Assembly (NCBI GenBank): GCA_947573465.1
Contig: CANPET010000044.1
Span: 1-10,333 of the forward strand
Direction of reading: 5' to 3'
Source of the DNA: an uncultured Eubacterium sp.
GTDB taxonomy: Bacteria; Bacillota; Clostridia; Lachnospirales; Lachnospiraceae
Length of the DNA: 10,333 nt
The notes beneath the pieces were generated by a model. The model searched no databases and had not been told where the DNA came from. It saw only the letters and a list, made by a program, of their open reading frames with translations. Of this stretch, positions 6,337 through 10,333 are shown piece by piece. The translations under genes and the position numbers were made by a program. Position 1 is the first letter of the stretch. Every line of letters starts with the position of its first letter.

Positions 6337-7653
6337 GTGAAAAAGAAAATTTTTAATTTATTGAAAGATTCGGTGAGAATACTGCTAATAATATTGTTGA
6401 TATGTCTGATTTATAAACTGAATGTAATAAGTATTTGTATTTGTATCATTGGGGCATTAATCTTTCAAGTGTTTTTTGAAAAAGAGGAAAGAACTAGAAG
6501 AAAATATTTAGATAAGTTTCATGATGTGGTTTTGTATATGGAACAGATGATATATTCTTTTAAAAAGCAGCCTAAGATTCGGATGGCATTATCAGATGCG
6601 CAGAAAGTCAGTTCCAATCGTATGAAAGAAATGATAGAGGAAGTGATTGTAAATATTGATTCTAAGATGACTGAAGATATTTATGAAGAATCTTTAGATA
6701 TTATTGGAAAAGAGTATGATTGCAAAAGGTTATGGTCATTACATGAATTTATTATCAAGATAGAAAAACATGGTGGGGATTATGAGAATTACATAGATAT
6801 TCTTTTAGAAGATATTAAGGAGTGGGGAGACAGAGTTTCACTGTTTATAAAAAGTGTTGACAGAGTAAAAAGAAATGTGTTGATATCTATTATTTCAACA
6901 TTGGTTACGTGTGGATTTATGGCATATCTTATTCCAAAAGAATATGGATACACCAATTATTTGGTTTATCAGATATGTACTACGATTATGATATTACTAA
7001 TGTTGTCAGCATATTTGTTTGTTCATCATAAGATGAATATTGACTGGATTTTGGACAGACAAAATTTATCAGACAATATGGTTGTAAAATATTATGTTCT
7101 GGTTGAAAAAGCATATAAGGATTATAGTTCATTATCTATGATAGAAAAACTGTCGTATAAAAAGGCAAGAAGAACATTGGAGAAGGAAATAAAAAAGGCA
7201 TTTCCAGATTGGATTCGTGATGTAGCGATCAATCTTCAAAATGATACCGTACAGTCAGCAATTGAAGAATCTTATGAAAAATTACCATTTGTATTAAAGA
7301 GACCGGTGAGAAAATTGTTGGTGGATTTTGAAAAGTATCCGGTAGGAATAGAACCATATGATAATTTTTTAAAAGAATTTGAACTGAGTGAAATACAGTC
7401 TTCTGTTAAAATGTTCTATTCTATTAATGAATTAGGAAAGTCCCAATCGGACCAGCAGATAAATTCTATTATTGACAGAAATAATAAAATGACAAGTCAG
7501 GCGGAAGAAATGAAAAATAGTGACAGGATTGGAGCTTCGACTATGTTATCAGCGATTCCTATGATAGTAGGAGTAGTGAAGATTATGATAGATATGATAT
7601 TGATGATTATTGTATTTACATCATCTGTTTCGAATGTAATAAGCGGAGGATAA
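6337..7653 (+). CDS. TadB/TadC-like inner-membrane platform protein (T2SSF-like)
   Basis: A 438-residue integral membrane protein placed directly after the ATPase, as platform proteins are in Tad and type II/IV pilus loci. Hydrophobic segments are at about 13-47 (probably a hairpin), 179-199, 209-230 and 401-430. Long charged cytoplasmic stretches at 48-178 and 231-400 would contact the ATPase. The topology and context fit TadB/TadC, but sequence similarity is loose, and only one such gene is present where classical Tad systems have two. I prefer GTG 6337, with AGGGAG seven bases upstream, to the in-frame TTG 6307, which lies within the ATPase gene and has no ribosome binding site. The 4-nt gap from the ATPase stop implies coupled translation. 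Confidence 0.8.
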   Translation: MKKKIFNLLKDSVRILLIILLICLIYKLNVISICICIIGALIFQVFFEKEERTRRKYLDKFHDVVLYMEQMIYSFKKQPKIRMALSDAQKVSSNRMKEMIEEVIVNIDSKMTEDIYEESLDIIGKEYDCKRLWSLHEFIIKIEKHGGDYENYIDILLEDIKEWGDRVSLFIKSVDRVKRNVLISIISTLVTCGFMAYLIPKEYGYTNYLVYQICTTIMILLMLSAYLFVHHKMNIDWILDRQNLSDNMVVKYYVLVEKAYKDYSSLSMIEKLSYKKARRTLEKEIKKAFPDWIRDVAINLQNDTVQSAIEESYEKLPFVLKRPVRKLLVDFEKYPVGIEPYDNFLKEFELSEIQSSVKMFYSINELGKSQSDQQINSIIDRNNKMTSQAEEMKNSDRIGASTMLSAIPMIVGVVKIMIDMILMIIVFTSSVSNVISGG

Positions 7654-7655
7654 AT

Positions 7656-7760
7656 ATGAAATTTTTATTATCAGAATTGGGGCAGTGCATGATATATGGA
7701 ATCTTATTTTTGTTTTTAATATTAGGATTTTATGAAATATTAAATGTTATAACAGGATAG
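7656..7760 (+). CDS. Mini-pilin-like small membrane protein 2 (34 residues)
   Basis: A 34-residue ORF, almost entirely one hydrophobic helix, starting MKFLLSELGQ. It follows the platform gene stop by two bases and has GGAGG (7645-7649) at good spacing. It keeps Glu7 and Gly9 of the EHG family, with Leu in place of His8, and the hydrophobic segment begins at the same distance. It has almost no polar tail. It is probably a paralogue, either a minor subunit or a small membrane partner of the machinery. Its position in the operon, its ribosome binding site and the shared motif support that it is real despite its size. Confidence 0.6.
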   Translation: MKFLLSELGQCMIYGILFLFLILGFYEILNVITG

Positions 7761-7778
7761 AAGAATGGGAGAAATATT

Positions 7779-7922
7779 ATGGATGAATTCGTGTCAGAAC
7801 ATGGTGGAGTGTTAATAAGTGCGATTGTGTCTCTTATATTAATTGTGACCATTTTAATGGTAGTAGCAGCGGCAGGAAATATGGATGCGTATACATTTTT
7901 ATCTATTGCAGGTGAAAAATAA
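7779..7922 (+). CDS. Mini-pilin-like small membrane protein 3 (EHG family)
   Basis: A 47-residue protein starting MDEFVSEHGG, with one membrane helix (about 11-32) and a short tail ending YTFLSIAGEK. Both the E7-H8-G9 head and the T-F-x-S-I-A-G tail match the first gene of the operon at 5075, so the two are clear paralogues placed on either side of the ATPase and platform genes. The start ATG has GGGAG about eight bases upstream. An in-frame TAG at 7758-7760, the stop of the previous gene, excludes a prepilin-type leader. It may be a second structural subunit. Confidence 0.7.
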   Translation: MDEFVSEHGGVLISAIVSLILIVTILMVVAAAGNMDAYTFLSIAGEK

Positions 7923-7951
7923 AAGTCTGTTATTAAGCAAGGAGAAGAAAA

Positions 7952-8356
7952 ATGGAAGGTTTATTAGGGGAGCATGGAGAGGTATTGATTTATGGCATTA
8001 TAGGGATGATTACAGTTTTACTGATATGTTTTGTCTGTGAAAGCAAATGGAAAGAACTGACACCGGATTATAAAACAAATGTAAGTAAAAATAACAGTCA
8101 ATTTATCAAGGAGAATAAAGATAAATATCCAATAATTGAGGCAGATGAAATTATCTACGCCAGATATAAAGCGGAAGATTTTAACTGTAGAGATTTTATA
8201 AAGGCAAAAGACTGTAATGGAAACGATATCAGTAATCGTATAAAAATTTATGGAACAGTTGATACATTCAGGAGAGGAATTTATCAATTAAGATGTGTAG
8301 TAATGTCAGAGAATCAGCTGGCAAGTACCAAGTATATAAATGTGATAGTGGAGTGA
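7952..8356 (+). CDS. Pilin-like protein with an Ig-like (DUF5011-like) domain
   Basis: A 134-residue protein that joins the EHG-family head (MEGLLGEHGE, then a helix at about 11-29) to a soluble domain. Residues 60-134 fit the bacterial Ig-like pattern seen in DUF5011/Cry22Aa-type domains: a proline start, DFIKAKDCNGNDIS, a central GTVDT, GIYQLRCVV, and a final strand TKYINVIVE. Cys79, Cys88 and Cys115 lie in this domain. The protein would sit in the membrane or fibre with the Ig-like domain outside the cell, possibly as a tip or adhesive subunit. ATG 7952 has AAGGAG upstream. An in-frame TAA at 7934-7936 rules out a long leader. The Ig-like assignment is by pattern only. Confidence 0.75.
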   Translation: MEGLLGEHGEVLIYGIIGMITVLLICFVCESKWKELTPDYKTNVSKNNSQFIKENKDKYPIIEADEIIYARYKAEDFNCRDFIKAKDCNGNDISNRIKIYGTVDTFRRGIYQLRCVVMSENQLASTKYINVIVE

Positions 8357-8360
8357 AAAA

Positions 8361-8705
8361 ATGAAAGTGGCTATAGAAATGTTCTCAATGATTGTAGCTG
8401 TTACATTAGGCTGTATTTTGTTTGCATCAATTATCAGCAGCAATAATCAGGTGTGTGATGCAAGAGATTTTTATAATGTAGTGGTGAACAGGATTGAGGA
8501 TAGTAACTGTAATAATGAGGTAATTGAACAGTGTATAGAAGAGGCAAAAGAGAAAGGATATCAGTTAAAAGTAGAAGATTTAACTATTTATGCTGAACAT
8601 CCAAGCCGGTTTGTAAAACTGGAGTATGGGGTGGTAATTCCTGTATTTCATTTGTTTGGTGAAAAATTTAATAAGCAGGGGGTAATAGAAGGTTATGCGA
8701 GGTAG
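8361..8705 (+). CDS. TadE-like/DUF4320-like pseudopilin
   Basis: A 114-residue protein with a hydrophobic segment at 5-26 directly at the N terminus, followed by ARDFYNVVVNRIEDSNC, a helical middle, and a beta-rich C terminus that ends VIEGYAR. This organisation resembles TadE-like and DUF4320 pseudopilins, which accompany Tad machines as minor components. The assignment rests on topology and the ending. Glu6 before the helix recalls the Glu of the EHG proteins, but the E-H-G motif itself is absent. The start has GGAG seven bases upstream, and an in-frame TAG at 8346-8348 excludes an upstream leader. Its 3' end overlaps the next gene by 11 nt. Confidence 0.65.
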   Translation: MKVAIEMFSMIVAVTLGCILFASIISSNNQVCDARDFYNVVVNRIEDSNCNNEVIEQCIEEAKEKGYQLKVEDLTIYAEHPSRFVKLEYGVVIPVFHLFGEKFNKQGVIEGYAR

Positions 8706-10333
8706 GATAAAGTATTTAGTTGTATTGGGATTTTTTTGTATGATATGTTTTTTTCATAAGAGTGTTGTTCAAGGATATACGGGGAATGGCTCAAAGGATA
8801 AACCATATGTCGTAACAAAAGAATCGGAGATTCGAGAGATATTAACAACGAAAGGGAAAAACAGTTGGAAATACATTGCAGTTAATAATACAATTACTAT
8901 TAAGAAAACAATTACAATAAATAGTGGAAAATTTAGATTGTATGCAAAAGGAACAGAAAGGACGATAAAACGTTCAGGAGAGAGCTCAGACCCTGTAAAT
9001 AGTAATGGAACACCGAAGTATTGTATGATTGTGAATGGTAGTGGAAATGTGACATTTGGATATCAGGGTGGAAGCAACTATCAATTAAAATTAGGTGGAA
9101 ATAAATCTAAGTTTACAGGTAATAAAAAAAGTTCGGGATTTCTTTATATTGATCAGGGTGGAACAGTTACAATTGATGAAAAGGCATTATTGACCAATGT
9201 GCGTAATAATAAAAGTGACCAAGGGGGAACTGCTGTATTCAGTCTGGGCAATTTGATTGTAAATGGAGAAATCAGCAATTGTGAAGGCACAGATGGAGGG
9301 GCAGTTGGAATAAAAAGAGGTAACCTTATTATTAATAAGACTGCACACATTCAGGATTGTAGTTCTGCCACAGAAGGTGGAGGAATTTTTGGAATTGATG
9401 GCTGTAATATCGAGATGACTGGTGGAAAAATTCGTAGATGCACAGCCAAAGAAGAAGGTGGAGGAATTTTTGTTTCGGGAAAAGCCAATTGCAAGATTAT
9501 AGCAGGGAATATTATGAATAATTCATCAGGACTTACCGGTGGAGGTGTGTTTTCCGGAGGAGGAGCTATAATTACTATAGGAAAGGCAGATGGAAGTGGA
9601 CCCAATATCTGCAGTAATTATGCAGGCACGATTGGAGGAGGCATCCGGTGTAATGGAGGTTCTGGTGTTAACAGTGGGGGAAACAGTTATTTCTATGGAG
9701 GAAGGATTTCAGACAATACTGCAGAAAGAAATACTGGTGGGCTTTCCTGTGGACCGGCAGGAGATGAGTTTGCTTCAAAAATATATGTAAAGAATATGAA
9801 TATTGAAAATAATGTTGGAAAAAAAGAAATTGGTGGAATGCGGATTCCGGCAAGTGCTACGGGAACTAATTCCAAAGAAGTTTTGATTATTAATTGCCGG
9901 ATTCAGGCAAATAAGACACAAGAAAATAGTGGCGGACTGCAGATAGATGGCTCAGTAATTGTTGAGAATAGCGTTTTTGATAGAAATTATAGTAAGAAAA
10001 ATGGTGGCGGAATTTATATCAATAATGGAACATTACTGATAAGTAGTGGTACGGTATCGGGAAACAGCAGTGATGAAAATGGAGATGGTATTTATGTAAA
10101 AGGAATATTTAAGATAGGAAGTAATGTCCATATTGATGATAAGAATGAAGTGTATTTAACCAGAGGTACATATATTGATGTTTTAGAAAGAATAAGTAAA
10201 ACATGGGGGTTGATTGCAAAAATCAATTCAACCTTTGGAAGCTTGTTGTTTATCTCTGACAATATCAAAAATTACAACGATGCTCAAAAAGCTGTTTTAA
10301 AAGAAACTTTTGCACCAAAAGATATTTGCATTA
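8695..10333 (+). CDS. Secreted right-handed beta-helix surface protein (partial, runs off the window)
   Basis: An open frame of 546 residues without a stop to the window edge, starting ATG 8695 inside the end of the TadE-like gene. Residues 1-27 form a signal peptide (basic MRGRIK, then a hydrophobic core), with cleavage likely near SVVQG. There is no lipobox. After the cap-like GNGSKDKPYVV come many coils of a parallel beta-helix marked by GG-aliphatic turns: GGAV (201), GGGIF (228 and 255), GGGVF (282), GGGI (314), GGL (348), GGM (380), GGL (413), GGGIY (437), GDGIY (463). Each turn sits near N-rich turns and -SxN- steps. About ten Cys are scattered through it. Such proteins act as adhesins, polysaccharide-binding proteins or lyases. 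No lyase active site is visible, so adhesin is my preference. The C-terminal anchor lies beyond the window. Confidence 0.85.
   Translation, partial: MRGRIKYLVVLGFFCMICFFHKSVVQGYTGNGSKDKPYVVTKESEIREILTTKGKNSWKYIAVNNTITIKKTITINSGKFRLYAKGTERTIKRSGESSDPVNSNGTPKYCMIVNGSGNVTFGYQGGSNYQLKLGGNKSKFTGNKKSSGFLYIDQGGTVTIDEKALLTNVRNNKSDQGGTAVFSLGNLIVNGEISNCEGTDGGAVGIKRGNLIINKTAHIQDCSSATEGGGIFGIDGCNIEMTGGKIRRCTAKEEGGGIFVSGKANCKIIAGNIMNNSSGLTGGGVFSGGGAIITIGKADGSGPNICSNYAGTIGGGIRCNGGSGVNSGGNSYFYGGRISDNTAERNTGGLSCGPAGDEFASKIYVKNMNIENNVGKKEIGGMRIPASATGTNSKEVLIINCRIQANKTQENSGGLQIDGSVIVENSVFDRNYSKKNGGGIYINNGTLLISSGTVSGNSSDENGDGIYVKGIFKIGSNVHIDDKNEVYLTRGTYIDVLERISKTWGLIAKINSTFGSLLFISDNIKNYNDAQKAVLKETFAPKDICI

Noticed and set aside
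9153..9875. Several antisense open frames rich in Pro and Ser on the minus strand.
   Set aside because: They mirror the Gly-rich GGA/GGT codons of the beta-helix gene, have no ribosome binding sites, and no plausible protein composition.
1..10333. CRISPR arrays, tRNA or rRNA genes, insertion sequences and integrase genes.
   Set aside because: No spaced direct repeats, cloverleaf sequence, transposase motif or terminal inverted repeats were found on reading both strands.

Overview
The window looks like low-GC Bacillota DNA, most likely class Clostridia and probably a Lachnospiraceae-type gut or rumen organism. The basis is AT-rich genes with strong AGGAGG-type ribosome binding sites, TTG and GTG starts, a TTGACT/TAATAT promoter, and protein content typical of that group. 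The family-level placement is inference.

Left part (1-3300, + strand). A complete Fic-domain protein is followed by about 410 bases without a large gene. That stretch holds a 10-bp inverted repeat, two very short ORFs (30 and 38 codons) with ribosome binding sites, and an extended -10 promoter. Next comes a gene pair of the IbrA/IbrB type: a PAPS-reductase-like PP-loop protein (DUF3440) and a ParB/sulfiredoxin-fold partner. The partner is frameshifted inside its most conserved motif, so as written it is a pseudogene. A hairpin with T-runs on both sides ends this segment and can also serve the convergent SDR gene.

Middle part (3300-4800, - strand). nth (endonuclease III) and a classical short-chain dehydrogenase lie nth-first on the minus strand with a 46-nt gap, and are probably co-transcribed. 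A perfect 16-bp palindrome sits between the likely nth promoter and its start codon.

Right part (4896-10333, + strand). A strong promoter drives what looks like one long operon for a reduced Tad/type IV-like secretion or pilus system. In order it encodes a mini-pilin-like protein (TTG start), a TadA/CpaF-family ATPase, one TadB/TadC-like membrane platform protein, two more mini-pilin-like proteins, a pilin-like protein carrying an Ig-like (DUF5011-like) domain, a TadE-like/DUF4320-like pseudopilin, and a secreted glycine-rich right-handed beta-helix protein that runs off the window. Four of the small proteins share Glu7 and Gly9 just before the membrane segment (three read E-H-G). Three of these four, and the TadE-like protein, have an in-frame stop codon close upstream of the start, so they cannot carry an ordinary prepilin leader. 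No prepilin peptidase, secretin or TadZ/CpaE is seen in the window.

My reading is that the ATPase and the platform protein assemble a short, leaderless pilus or piston-like fibre that helps display or export the Ig-like and beta-helix surface proteins. The component identities are well supported by motifs. The leaderless mode of assembly and the adhesin cargo are inference.
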